Source: Comamonadaceae bacterium (GTDB lineage: Bacteria; Pseudomonadota; Gammaproteobacteria; Burkholderiales; Burkholderiaceae_C). Taken from it: a stretch of 64,000 bases of DNA. Below, piece by piece: positions 42,580 through 52,463 of this stretch (its first letter is position 1; each line of letters opens with the position of its first letter). The notes below the pieces were generated by a model, which saw only the letters and a program-made list of their open reading frames with translations, searched no databases and had not been told where the DNA came from. The position numbers were made by a program, and so were the translations under genes. The DNA lies in assembly GCA_947447355.1 (NCBI GenBank), contig CANFJF010000002.1, forward strand, positions 1-64,000, given 5' to 3'.

Positions 42580-43734
42580 CTAGTACTGCACGGCCGCACG
42601 GCCGATGCGTTCGCGGGCGATCACCAGCTTCATCACGGCCGCCATTCCGTCGCCAATTTCGAGCCCCATGACATCGCGCATCCGCTGCTGGTGCGGCGAG
42701 TCCTTGGACCAGCCGTAATGCCCGAAGGTCAACAGGCACTGGTGGATCACGTCGAACGCATGGCGCGGCCCCATCCATTTGCACATGGCGGCCTCGGCAG
42801 TGTGCCGCTCACCTGCATCACGCAGCGCCAACGCGTGGTAACCCAGCTGGCGCACGGCTGCAATCATCGACTCGCCTTCTGCCAATGGAAAGGTCACGCC
42901 TTGAAACTGCGCGATCGGCCGACCAAAGGCCTCGCGCTCCTTGGCGTAGACCCACGCTTCATCCAAGGAGGCTTGTGCCGCGCCGCAGCATTGCAGGCCG
43001 ATGAGCGCGCGGCTGTAATCAAAGCCCTGCATGCCGATCACAAAACCCTTGTCCAGCTCTCCCAGCATATTTTCGGGTGGCACACGCACATCATCAAAAA
43101 ATACCGATCCCCGACCGGTGGCCAACCCGCCTACATCGTCAAAGCAGGTAGTGGCAATGCCTGGCGTACCGCTGGGCACAAAAAAGGCTGAGACGCCTTT
43201 GGCGCCAGAATCGGGCGCACCTGTGCGCGCAAACACGATGTAGCCATCCGCGCGGTCGGCAAAGCTGATCGATGTCTTCTCACCACGGATGACATAGCGC
43301 CCGTCCGTGGCGTCAAAGCGCGCACGCACTTGCAGGTTGCTGGCGTCGGAGCCACCGCGCGGCTCCGTCAGGCAGATCGCCACGATGGCCTGTCCGGAGG
43401 TCATGCGCGGCAACCATTCCTGCACGATAGACGGCCGCGCATTGCGCAGCAGGATGTCGCCGTTCAGGGATGTCAAAAGCATGGTTGCACCAATGTTGAA
43501 GTCGCCGTAAGCCACTTCTTCGAACAGCAGCCCAGCGGTCACGCCGTCGAGTCCCATGCCACCCACTTGCTCGGGCAAGTCCATGCCCAGCAGGCCGAGC
43601 TGCCCCATCTCCTGAAGCAGGTCCCGGTCTAGGGTGGCCTTCTTTTCACGCAGGATGTAATCGGGCAGCAATCGCTTGCGAGAAAACTGGCGCGCAGCTT
43701 CTTGCAAGGCTTTTTGTTCTTCATTGAGGATCAT
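42580..43734 (-). CDS. aliB: AliB-like cyclohexanecarboxyl-CoA dehydrogenase
   Basis: 384-residue acyl-CoA dehydrogenase with CLTEPRGGSDASNLQVRARF and YVIRGEKTSISFADRADG. The late catalytic Glu is replaced by Asp362 (GLEIGDGMAAV versus IYEGTAQI), and the C-terminus reads FGHYGWSKDSP...QRMRDVMGLEIGDG. A catalytic Asp at this site and the HYG(W/Y)S segment are features I associate with cyclohexane- and cyclohexene-carboxyl-CoA dehydrogenases (AliB and anaerobic ring-degrader enzymes). The reaction would make cyclohex-1-ene-carboxyl-CoA. The promoter carries copy 2 of the 29-bp element. Confidence 0.78.
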   Translation of the reverse strand: MILNEEQKALQEAARQFSRKRLLPDYILREKKATLDRDLLQEMGQLGLLGMDLPEQVGGMGLDGVTAGLLFEEVAYGDFNIGATMLLTSLNGDILLRNARPSIVQEWLPRMTSGQAIVAICLTEPRGGSDASNLQVRARFDATDGRYVIRGEKTSISFADRADGYIVFARTGAPDSGAKGVSAFFVPSGTPGIATTCFDDVGGLATGRGSVFFDDVRVPPENMLGELDKGFVIGMQGFDYSRALIGLQCCGAAQASLDEAWVYAKEREAFGRPIAQFQGVTFPLAEGESMIAAVRQLGYHALALRDAGERHTAEAAMCKWMGPRHAFDVIHQCLLTFGHYGWSKDSPHQQRMRDVMGLEIGDGMAAVMKLVIARERIGRAAVQY

Positions 43735-43904
43735 GATTTATTGGACTTCCGCGCTGGTAGTCGTGCAATCGAATTGTTTTGCACTTGATTGAATGCAGCT
43801 CAAGCGCCGTGCTGGGTTGAGGCTCATTCCATCACGCCAAAAATAACTCAATTGCCGAGGCTTGACGATCTCTCCACAATCGGCTCGAAGAAGGAGGCTT
43901 CCGC
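43735..43904. promoter_or_regulatory. Divergent promoter region, aliB-like / dienoyl-CoA reductase
   Basis: 170 bp. It contains the second shared element (43766-43794), a perfect inverted repeat GTGCAA-N10-TTGCAC (43763-43784), and a strong GAAGGAGG ribosome site for the plus-strand gene at 43905. No near-consensus -35/-10 pair was found by eye. Confidence 0.55.
43763..43794. promoter_or_regulatory. Shared 29-bp element, copy 2, with GTGCAA-N10-TTGCAC palindrome
   Basis: The block CAATCGAATTGTTTT then CTTGATTGAAT (43766-43794) matches copy 1 at 24/29 positions. The 22-bp inverted repeat overlapping it has the size and TN11A-like look of LysR operators. It lies 31 nt upstream of the aliB-like start. 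Confidence 0.6.
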
Positions 43905-44729
43905 ATGAATATCGCTGAGATTTTGCCGCGCACTCTGTTTTCCGGAAAGACCGTTTTCATCACCGGGGGCGGTAGCGGAATCAATCTGGGGATTGCCCGC
44001 AACTTTGCCAGCCTGGGCGCCAACGTGGCCATTTGCAGCCGCGACCTGGCCAAGCTGGAGCGTGCTGCAGCCGAGTTGCGTGAGCTGGGTCATCAGGTGT
44101 TGCCGGTGTCTGCTGATGTGCGCGACCCCGCCGCTGTGGCCGCCGCCCTGGCACGCTGCGAGGCAGAACTGGGTCCGGCCAGTGTCATCATCAGCGGAGC
44201 CGCAGGCAACTTTATCTGCGAAGCCGAAAAGCTGTCTCCCAACGGATTCAAGACCGTCGTGGACATCGACCTGCTGGGTTCGTTCAACGTGGCCCGTGCC
44301 GGCTTTGAGCAGTTGCGGCAAACGCGGGGGTCTGTCATTTTTATTTCAGCTGGTATTGCCTGGCTGCCGTACTCACACCAGATTCATGCTGCCGCGGCCA
44401 AGGCGGGTATTGACAGCATGATGAAAAACCTCGCCTTGGAATGGGGTCGCTATGGCATCCGCGCTAACAGCATTGCACCCGGCTATATCGGCGACACGGA
44501 GGGAACCAGCCGGGTCGCCGGGGGCCCCGTGATGGACGCCGTCATGGCCACAACGCCCTTGGGTCGCCTCGGCACCACCGACGACATCGGGCAGGCGGCT
44601 GTCTTCTTGGCCTCGCCCTTGGCGTCGTTCGTGACGGGCACTGTGGTCGTCGTCGATGGCGGTCACTATCTGGAAGGCTCAGCCATGCTCAATGCGGCGC
44701 AACGCGCACTGTCTGCGCAAGCAACATGA
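43905..44729 (+). CDS. SDR-type 2,4-dienoyl-CoA reductase (DECR-like)
   Basis: 274 residues with FSGKTVFITGGGSGINLGIAR, then AAGNFICEAEKLSPNGFKTVVDIDLLGSFNV, which closely recalls eukaryotic DECR/PDCR reductases. As in that subgroup, no YxxxK exists (IHAAAAKAGIDSM); the Lys is kept. These NADPH enzymes reduce 2,4-dienoyl-CoA to 3-enoyl-CoA and are unrelated to the FadH type at 35450. Start ATG 43905 has an excellent GGAGG site. Its stop overlaps livG (ATGA), so import genes follow directly. Confidence 0.88.
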   Translation: MNIAEILPRTLFSGKTVFITGGGSGINLGIARNFASLGANVAICSRDLAKLERAAAELRELGHQVLPVSADVRDPAAVAAALARCEAELGPASVIISGAAGNFICEAEKLSPNGFKTVVDIDLLGSFNVARAGFEQLRQTRGSVIFISAGIAWLPYSHQIHAAAAKAGIDSMMKNLALEWGRYGIRANSIAPGYIGDTEGTSRVAGGPVMDAVMATTPLGRLGTTDDIGQAAVFLASPLASFVTGTVVVVDGGHYLEGSAMLNAAQRALSAQAT

Positions 44730-45532
44730 CCATGGACACGCAGGCGAGCGGTCTGGACCTCACGGTACAAGACGTGTCCGTCGCCTTTGGCGGTGTGCAG
44801 GCGCTGCGCAGCGTGAGTCTTCATGCGCCAGCGGGTCGCATTACCGCCGTGATTGGCCCGAATGGCGCTGGCAAGACCAGCCTGTTCAACACGATCTCTG
44901 GGTTTTACAAACCCTCTGGCGGACGCATTCATCTGGGGGGCACCGACATCACCTCGGCACCTTTGCACGCGCGCGCCGGCATGGGTCTGGCGCGTACCTT
45001 CCAGAACGTTGCTTTGTTCCGCGGGCTTTCGGTGCTTCAAAACATCAAGCTCGGCGGCCACCACGCCATGCGATCGGGCATGCTGTCTTCGCTGCTGGCG
45101 ACACCCGCTGCACGCCGCGAAGAGATGGCGCTGCGCAGCGCAGTGGAAGATGTTATCGACTTTCTAGAGCTGGACAACGTGCGCCACAAACCGGTAGAAA
45201 TGCTCTCGTACGGATTGCAAAAGCGGGTCGAACTCGCTCGCGGCTTAGCCATGAGTCCGAAGGTCCTGCTGCTGGATGAACCGGTCGCCGGAATGAACCG
45301 CGAAGAGACCGAGGACATGGCCCGCTTCATCCTGGATGTACAGGAAGAACGAGGCGTGACGATCGTGTTGGTCGAGCACGACATGGGCATGGTGATGGAT
45401 ATTTCACACCACGTTGCGGTGTTGAACTTTGGCGAACTCATCGCCCAAGGGACGCCCGCAGAGGTGGCGCGCCATCCAGAGGTGGTGAAGGCTTACTTGG
45501 GCGGTGAACCGGCTGCTGCAAACGCATGCTAG
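44726..45532 (+). CDS. livG: Branched-chain-type ABC importer ATPase LivG-like
   Basis: 268 residues. Walker A GPNGAGKTSLFNTI, signature-like LSYGLQKRVELARGLA, Walker B KVLLLDEPVAGMN and the LivG-type C-terminal extension (VAVLNFGELIAQGTPAEVARHPEVVKAYLGG). First of five genes forming a complete hydrophobic-amino-acid-type (HAAT) ABC importer. In catabolic clusters these systems often import aromatic or alicyclic acids rather than amino acids. Translational overlap with the preceding reductase and following permease. Confidence 0.92.
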   Translation: MTMDTQASGLDLTVQDVSVAFGGVQALRSVSLHAPAGRITAVIGPNGAGKTSLFNTISGFYKPSGGRIHLGGTDITSAPLHARAGMGLARTFQNVALFRGLSVLQNIKLGGHHAMRSGMLSSLLATPAARREEMALRSAVEDVIDFLELDNVRHKPVEMLSYGLQKRVELARGLAMSPKVLLLDEPVAGMNREETEDMARFILDVQEERGVTIVLVEHDMGMVMDISHHVAVLNFGELIAQGTPAEVARHPEVVKAYLGGEPAAANAC

Positions 45533-46407
45533 ACGTCTACATCTTCATCGAGTTTCTGATTCTCGGGCTGCTGTCCAGCGGCGTGTCTGCGCTGATTGCA
45601 CTGAGTTTTGTGCTGATCTACAAAGGCACGCATGTGGTGAATTTCGCCGTTGGCGAAGTGATGATGCTGGGCGCTTATTTGTACTACACGGCTGCCGTCA
45701 TTTTGAACTGGCCGCCGGCCGCAGCGCTGGTGTTTGCCCTCGTCTTAGTTGCCGCAGCCAGCGCACTGATTGAGGCGATGGTCCTTCGCCCCTTGGCCGG
45801 GCAACCCACCATTTCCATCCTGATGGCGACTATCGGACTGGCCAGTCTGATGCATGGCGGTATTGAAATGGTCTGGGGCCAAAGTCCTCTGGAGACCCCG
45901 GCGCTGTTGCCGCGTTTCCCTTTGACCATCGGCGAAGTGATGATCCCCGGCGCAGCGATGGGTAACTTCCTGGTGTCCGCCGTTCTGATCGGGTTGCTGG
46001 TTGCCTTTTTCCGTTACAGCTTGACCGGTATCTCTATGCGGGCCACGGCGAGTGACCCAGTGACGGCTGCCACGCTGGGCGTTGATGTTCGAGCATCACA
46101 GCGCCTGACTTGGATTCTGGCTGGCGCCACTGCCACCGTCGCCGGTGTGCTGATTGTGAGTTCGGGCAGCGTGTCGCCAGCCCTGGCGTCTACCGCGCTC
46201 AGCGTCTTTGCGGTGGTTATTCTGGGCGGGCTGGACAGTGTGGCTGGTGCGATCATCGCCAGCCTCATCGTTGGCGTGCTGGAGAGCTTGACTGTGGGTT
46301 ACGTTGGCGGCAAGATGCGCGACGTCTTTCCTTACCTTGTTGTCCTGGCCATCTTGGTTATGCGGCCTTACGGGCTGCTGGGCACCCGCGAAATCGAGAG
46401 GCTCTGA
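45526..46407 (+). CDS. livH: LivH-like ABC permease
   Basis: 293 residues, about eight hydrophobic helices, beginning MLDVYIFIEFLILGLLSSGVSALIALSFVLIYKGTHVVNFAVGEVMMLGAY, with the typical LivH FAVGE and late GLDSVAGAIIASLIVGVLESL motif that contacts the ATPase. It overlaps livG by 7 nt and is 2 nt from livM. Inner membrane. Confidence 0.93.
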   Translation: MLDVYIFIEFLILGLLSSGVSALIALSFVLIYKGTHVVNFAVGEVMMLGAYLYYTAAVILNWPPAAALVFALVLVAAASALIEAMVLRPLAGQPTISILMATIGLASLMHGGIEMVWGQSPLETPALLPRFPLTIGEVMIPGAAMGNFLVSAVLIGLLVAFFRYSLTGISMRATASDPVTAATLGVDVRASQRLTWILAGATATVAGVLIVSSGSVSPALASTALSVFAVVILGGLDSVAGAIIASLIVGVLESLTVGYVGGKMRDVFPYLVVLAILVMRPYGLLGTREIERL

Positions 46408-46409
46408 CC

Positions 46410-47450
46410 ATGCGCACCGGCATCTATTTCGAAGGCTACCGCACCGAAGAACAACTTTGGGACTCGCCGGTTTCACGCGCATGGATGGCGATCTTTGTGA
46501 CCGCGATGATCTCGCTTCCTTGGTGGGGCTCGGACTATGTGTTGGCCATGGCCTGCATCGTCGGCATCCACCTCATCGCGACGATGGGCCTGAACATCAC
46601 CACGGGTGGCGCGGGGCTCATTTCACTCAGCCATGCCGCTTTCATGGGTGTGGGTTGTTATGCCGTTTCATGGTTTGCTGGCTGGGGCATTCCCTTCTTT
46701 CTAGCGATCCCGCTGGCGGGTGCAGTGGCCGCCGCTGTGGGCATGCTGGTCGGTGTGCCCAGCTTGCGGGTGAAGGGCATGTACTTCGCTATCGCCACAC
46801 TGGCCGCTCATTTTGTTTTGAGTTTTTTGTTTCGCGAATGGACACCGGTGACTGGCGGGCCGAGTGGGGTGAACATCGTTCCTGCTGAGTTGTTCGGCTT
46901 CGAGCTCACGGGTGACCGCCGGATGTTTTACCCGATTTATGGCTTTGCGCTGTTGCTCGGCTTGGGCGCGGCCAATCTGAACCGCAGCTATATCGGCCGC
47001 GCGTTCATCGCCGTTCGCGACCGCGACATTTCGGCAGAACTGATCGGCGTCAATTTACTGCACTATAAAGTGCTGGCCTTCATGACGGGCGCTTTCTATG
47101 CCGGCGTCGCCGGCGGATTGTTGGGCTACTTTTACGGTGCCATCACCTCGGAATACTTCACCTTCGGTCTGTCGGTGTTCTACGTGGCCGCCATCATCGT
47201 CGGCGGTCTCGGTCGCGTGTTGGGCAGCGTGCTGGGTGCTGTGTTCATGACGCTCGTGCCCGAATCACTGCGCTTGTTGTCCAGCGCTACCTCGTCTTGG
47301 TTGCCATCGCTGGCCACGTTGTTACTGCCCGTCGGACAAGTTGTCTTTGGCGTCCTGATCATTGCCTTTCTTGTGCTTGAGCCGCATGGCCTCGCCCAAG
47401 TCTGGGCCCGTGTACGCCGCATTTTTCATCTCTGGCCATTTCGCACCTGA
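46410..47450 (+). CDS. livM: LivM-like ABC permease
   Basis: ATG 46410 (MRTGIYFEGYRTEEQLWDS) directly follows livH; the track start 46110 lies inside livH and is rejected. 346 residues with LivM features: NITTGGAGLISLSHAAFMGVGCY, LRVKGMYFAIATLA, and IGVNLLHYKVLAFMTGAFYAGVAGGL. The second permease of the HAAT importer. The C-terminus lacks a fused ATPase. Confidence 0.92.
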   Translation: MRTGIYFEGYRTEEQLWDSPVSRAWMAIFVTAMISLPWWGSDYVLAMACIVGIHLIATMGLNITTGGAGLISLSHAAFMGVGCYAVSWFAGWGIPFFLAIPLAGAVAAAVGMLVGVPSLRVKGMYFAIATLAAHFVLSFLFREWTPVTGGPSGVNIVPAELFGFELTGDRRMFYPIYGFALLLGLGAANLNRSYIGRAFIAVRDRDISAELIGVNLLHYKVLAFMTGAFYAGVAGGLLGYFYGAITSEYFTFGLSVFYVAAIIVGGLGRVLGSVLGAVFMTLVPESLRLLSSATSSWLPSLATLLLPVGQVVFGVLIIAFLVLEPHGLAQVWARVRRIFHLWPFRT

Positions 47451-47491
47451 CGACCGAGCACCTTTTCGTTACATCACACCAGGAGACAGTC

Positions 47492-48672
47492 ATGACGCAG
47501 AACCGCAGAACACTACTCAAGGCAGCCGCAGCCACCGCCGTGGGGGTCGGAACTTACCGCCCACTCTTTGCCCAGGCCAAGGCGGATATCGTCATCGGAG
47601 CGGCGCACCCGATGACGGGTTTCATGTCCTTCGCCGGGGTGGCCAGCAACTACGCCATGGGTGACTACATCAACTGGCGCAACCAAAACGGCGGCGTTCT
47701 CGGCCACAAGATTCGCTATGTCGGTGAAGACAGCGCCTACAAGGTGGACCAAGGCGTGGCCGTCGTGAAGAAAATGATCGCATCGGACAAACCGTCGTTC
47801 ATTTTTCTGGACGGCTCACCCTTGTCCAAAGCGGTCGGTCGCGATGTGCTGGCCACCGGCACCGTGATGACAGGCGGCTTCTCGTCATCGGAGGCGCTGC
47901 TCGATCAGAAACTCTACCCGCACCACTTTCTTTCGGGTCCGACATTTGGCGCAACGTGCCAGATCTTGATGGAGTACATCGGACGGGTCGCCAAGGCCAG
48001 CGGCAACGTGCCGAAGATTGCGCTGGTCACGACGGATCAGGAATGGGGCACTGAGTCGCGCTTCCATTTGATGGCGCACGCTGAAAAGTTAGGCCTGCCG
48101 ATCGTCCAAGATATCGTCACCAAACCCACTGGTGTGGACGTCACCTCCGAGGTCGCGAAACTGCGTCGCTCGAAGCCTGATATCGTGATTTTCCAAGGCT
48201 ACATCATGAATCCGGTGCCTGAGTTCGTGCGCCAGATGCGCGAGGCCGGTATCACTGCGCAGGTGATGTCGGCCACCTATGGCGTCGACCGCATCATGTA
48301 CGAGGCGCTGGCCAAAAACGGCGAACGTCTCACCGGCGTGATGCCTTACCGTTATGGCTACGACACTGATTCAAAAACGATGGTGACGATGCGTGAGTAC
48401 GTGGCCAAGGTGCGCCCGCAGCAGGAATCGATCTCCCTTTTCTACATTCATGCCTGGCTCACCGGCATGATCTTTTGCGAGGTCGCCGAGCGCTGCCTCA
48501 AGGCTGGCAAGAAGCTGACGCTGCCCAACATGAAGACTGCTTTGGAATCCATCCGCGACTGGGATACCGGCGGCCTGACGGGCCTGCTGGTCGACTTGAG
48601 CACGCACCAAATTAAAACCGGCCGGGTCTACAGCTACGACCCAGCCTCTCGTCGGATGGAGCCTGCCAGCGG

Positions 48673-48688
<16 letters not shown>
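47492..48688 (+). CDS. LivK-like ABC substrate-binding protein, Tat-type leader
   Basis: 398 residues with a good AGGAGA site. The leader NRRTLLKAAAATAVGVG resembles a twin-arginine signal. The mature part is a type I periplasmic-binding fold of the branched-chain/aromatic acid class (IVIGAAHPMTGFMSFAGVASNYAMGDYINWRN, VTTDQEWGTESRFHLMAHAEKLG). It provides specificity for the importer; the ligand is unknown but an acid degraded by the surrounding genes is likely. Its 3' end overlaps livF by 16 nt. Confidence 0.9.
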
Positions 48689-49505
<817 letters not shown>

Positions 49506-49509
<4 letters not shown>

Positions 49510-51332
49510 ACGAAGTCGCACCCGAAATCCTGCGCATGACGTTGCCCCAGCGGCTCTTTCACTGGGCTCGACTGCGCCCGCAAGAAGTTGCCCTGCGGCA
49601 AAAAGACAGGGGCATCTGGCAGCCCGTCAGTTGGTCGGGCTACGCCAATGCAGCCGCCCACTTCGGCCTCGGTCTGGTTGAACTCGGGCTCAAGCGCGGC
49701 GAGCACGTCGCGATCCTCAGCGAGAACCGCAAAGAATGGGTGTACACGCAGCTCGGCGTCGGCTTGGTTCAAGGCGTGCCGGCCGGCGTTTACCCAACGT
49801 CACCCGGGCCGGAAGTGGAGTACCTGCTCTCGCTGATCGGTGCGCCTTACATCGTCTGTGAAGACCAGGAACAATTGGACAAGGTGCTCGAAGTTCGCAG
49901 CCGCCTGCCAGGGCTGCGCTGCATCATCGTGATCGATCCGAAGGGGCTGCGTCACTACGACCAAAACGGCATCATGGCGTTCAGCGACGTCACGGCGCTG
50001 GGCCGCCAGCGCGCGCTAGTGCTGCCGCAAGCTATACCGGATTACTTGGCCGCGCAGGACATGAACGACGTCGGGCTTGTCGTCTTCACCTCAGGCTCCA
50101 CCGGCCGTCCCAAAGCCGCGATGCTCACCTGGCTCGGCCTGTGCCGCGCCGGTGAAGGACTCAACACCGTGCTGCGCGCCGGCCCGCAGGACAAGGTGGT
50201 GTCATACCTGCCGCTGTGCCACATGGCTGAGCAGATGTTCGCCGTGCAAGTGCCACTCACCACGGCGGCGGTTGTCAACTTTGCCGAGAGCTTGCGCACC
50301 GTCCAGGAAGACCTGCGGGAGATCGCGCCACAAATCTTTCTGGCGGTGCCGCGTATCTGGGAAAAGTTTCATTCCGGCATACAGATCCATGCGCGTGAAG
50401 CGGGTGGCATGCGCTACTTTCTTTACCAAACAGCGATGTGCCAGATCGCACCGTTTGCCCACATGCCGCGCGTGGGCTGGAGCCTGTGGCAACACGTGCT
50501 GTGGCGGTTCTGGTACCTCACGCTGCTGCGCTCCTTGCTGAACTACGTGGGACTGCGCCGTTGCCGCATTGCCGTGTCCGGCAGCGCGCCGATCTCACCG
50601 GACATTTTGAAGTTCTTCAAGTCGCTGGGGCTGTCCGTGCGAGAGGCCTACGGGCTCACCGAAGCCTCTGGCGCCAGCAGCCTGCAGCCCAGCGATGCAT
50701 CGCCGATGGGAACGGTGGGTGCGCCCTTTCCCGGCGTCGAAATGAAGCTTGCCGAAGACGGCGAGATCCTGCTGCGCGGTGAAGTGGTGTTTCGCGGTTA
50801 CTACAACGCCCCGGCGGCCACGGCCGAAACATTGGACGATCAAGGCTGGCTGCACACGGGCGACATCGGCCGGCTGGAGCCAGGCCCGATGGGGGATGAA
50901 TTGCGCATCGTCGATCGCAAAAAGGACATCATGATCACGGCTGGCGGTAAGAACATCACACCCAGCGAGATTGAGAATGCGATGCGCGTGAGCGCCTACA
51001 TCAAGGAAGCCATCGTCATTGCTGACCGCAGGCGTTTTGTGGCTGCGCTGGTTCAGATCGATCCGGAAAGTGTTGGCAAGTGGGCCGAGGAGCAAGGCAT
51101 CCCCTACACCAACTACCGCAGCCTCTCGGAGCTGGACCCCGTGCGCGAACTGATCCAGTCTGAGATCGACGCCGTCAATTCCCGCATGGCACAAGTGCAG
51201 CATGTGCGCAAATTCCACATTCTGGCGAAGGAGCTAGACCATGACGATGGCGAGGTGACCGCCACGATGAAGGTCAAGCGCTCAAGCATTGAGCAAAAGT
51301 ACGGACATGTGATTGAGCAGCTGTACAACTAA
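49506..51332 (+). CDS. AMP-forming acyl-CoA ligase (long-chain FACS type)
   Basis: 608 residues of the ANL superfamily: P-loop VVFTSGSTGRPKAAML, EAYGLTEASGASS, LHTGDIGRLE and DRKKDIMITAGGKNITPSEIE, with the extended C-terminus of bacterial long-chain ligases (FAD-type 'FadD15-like'). It is translationally coupled to livF, a common arrangement in which the imported acid is immediately trapped as its CoA thioester. This is the best candidate for the activating enzyme of the pathway. No membrane anchor seen. Confidence 0.9.
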
Positions 51333-51420
51333 CGTTTGTCACGCCTCAAGCCTTGAGCCAATTTCAACAAAAGTGAATAAATCTCCATTGCCTCTGCATC
51401 GGTAGACCGCGATGCTCGGC

Positions 51421-51450
51421 GTGCCGGCACCCTCCTGGCGCGTCCGGCAC
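51421..51450. repeat. Inverted repeat GTGCCGG-N16-CCGGCAC
   Basis: A perfect 7-bp inverted repeat in the 137-bp gap before the Bug 5 gene, ending about 20 nt before its start. Possibly an mRNA hairpin affecting translation, or a chance GC-rich match. Confidence 0.3.
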
Positions 51451-51469
51451 CTCAACATAAGGAGACACG

Positions 51470-52456
51470 ATGACCCTCGCAAGACTCACCCGACGGCGCT
51501 TCGCCGCGATGACCGGTGCAATGACCGGCGCCGCATTTGTTTCGCAACTGCACGCGCAAACAGCCTGGCCGAACAAGCCCGTCCGTTTTGTCTTGGGTTA
51601 CGCGCCTGGCGGTGGCTCTGATGTGATGGCGCGCACGGTGTCGCAGCCGATCGCGGATGCGATCGGCCAGAGCATCGTTGTCGATAACAAGCCTGGGGCC
51701 AGTGGCAACATCGGTACCGCCGAGGTAGCCCGCGCCGCGCCAGACGGCTACACCTTCATGGTCGGGCCAACCACGCAGGTCAGCGCCAATCCTTTTCTGT
51801 TCAAGCTGAACTTCAATCCGGCGACGGAACTTTTGCCGGTTGCCGCGCTCGGCCGCTTTCAGTTGCACCTCATCACCCGGGGGGATTTTCCGGCCAAGAC
51901 CGTGCGCCAGTTGATCGAGTACGCGCGTGCCAACCCCGGCAAGCTGACCTACGCATCGACGGGTCCTGGCACGCCGCCACACTTGGTGGCCGAAGCCTTC
52001 CTGAAGCAGGCCGGTATCACCGCCTTGGCGGTGCCTTATCGCGGCTCGGGTCCGGCGCTGCAGGCCATGCTGGCCGGCGAGACCGATTTCACCATCGACC
52101 CGGGCGTCGCTTTTCCGCACGTCAAGGCCGGCAAACTTAACATGCTGGGTGTTGCCAGCGCCAAGCGGCCGCCGCTCTTTCCCGATGTCCCCACGTTGAT
52201 CGAGTCGGGCGTGCCAGGCATGGAGTTCGATGCGTGGGTCGGCGTCTGGGCGCCCACAGGCACACCCGCGGACATCAGGGCCAAGATGTCCGCAGCCGTT
52301 GCGAAGTCGCTCATGCTGGCGTCGACAAAGGAGCGGTTTGCAGGGCTCAGCGGCGAAGCTTCTTTCCTGGACGCTGCCGCCTTTAAGGGGGTGATCGACC
52401 GCGAGACGGCCGTCTTCAGCACCCTGATCAAGGACCTCAACCTCAAGCTGGACTGA
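51470..52456 (+). CDS. Bug-family periplasmic binding protein 5
   Basis: 328 residues; start ATG 51470 follows AAGGAGAC. The leader TRRRFAAMTGAMTGAAFVSQLHAQ|TAWPNKP has an Arg-rich, Tat-like n-region. Core motifs: VRFVLGYAPGGGSDVMARTV, NKPGASGNIGTAEVARAAPDGYT, FPDVPTLIESGVPGMEF. It precedes the dehydrogenase at 52464 by 7 nt and belongs to the same transcription direction as the Liv system, so two import receptors of different classes serve this gene set. Confidence 0.92.
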   Translation: MTLARLTRRRFAAMTGAMTGAAFVSQLHAQTAWPNKPVRFVLGYAPGGGSDVMARTVSQPIADAIGQSIVVDNKPGASGNIGTAEVARAAPDGYTFMVGPTTQVSANPFLFKLNFNPATELLPVAALGRFQLHLITRGDFPAKTVRQLIEYARANPGKLTYASTGPGTPPHLVAEAFLKQAGITALAVPYRGSGPALQAMLAGETDFTIDPGVAFPHVKAGKLNMLGVASAKRPPLFPDVPTLIESGVPGMEFDAWVGVWAPTGTPADIRAKMSAAVAKSLMLASTKERFAGLSGEASFLDAAAFKGVIDRETAVFSTLIKDLNLKLD

Positions 52457-52463
52457 GCACGCC

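Noticed and set aside
43905-44729. Missing YxxxK in the DECR-like SDR as an anomaly
   Set aside because: The DECR/PDCR subgroup normally lacks this motif, so it is expected for the family.
51334-51380. CTCAAG-C-CTTGAG palindrome as a terminator
   Set aside because: The loop would be only one base and no T-run follows.
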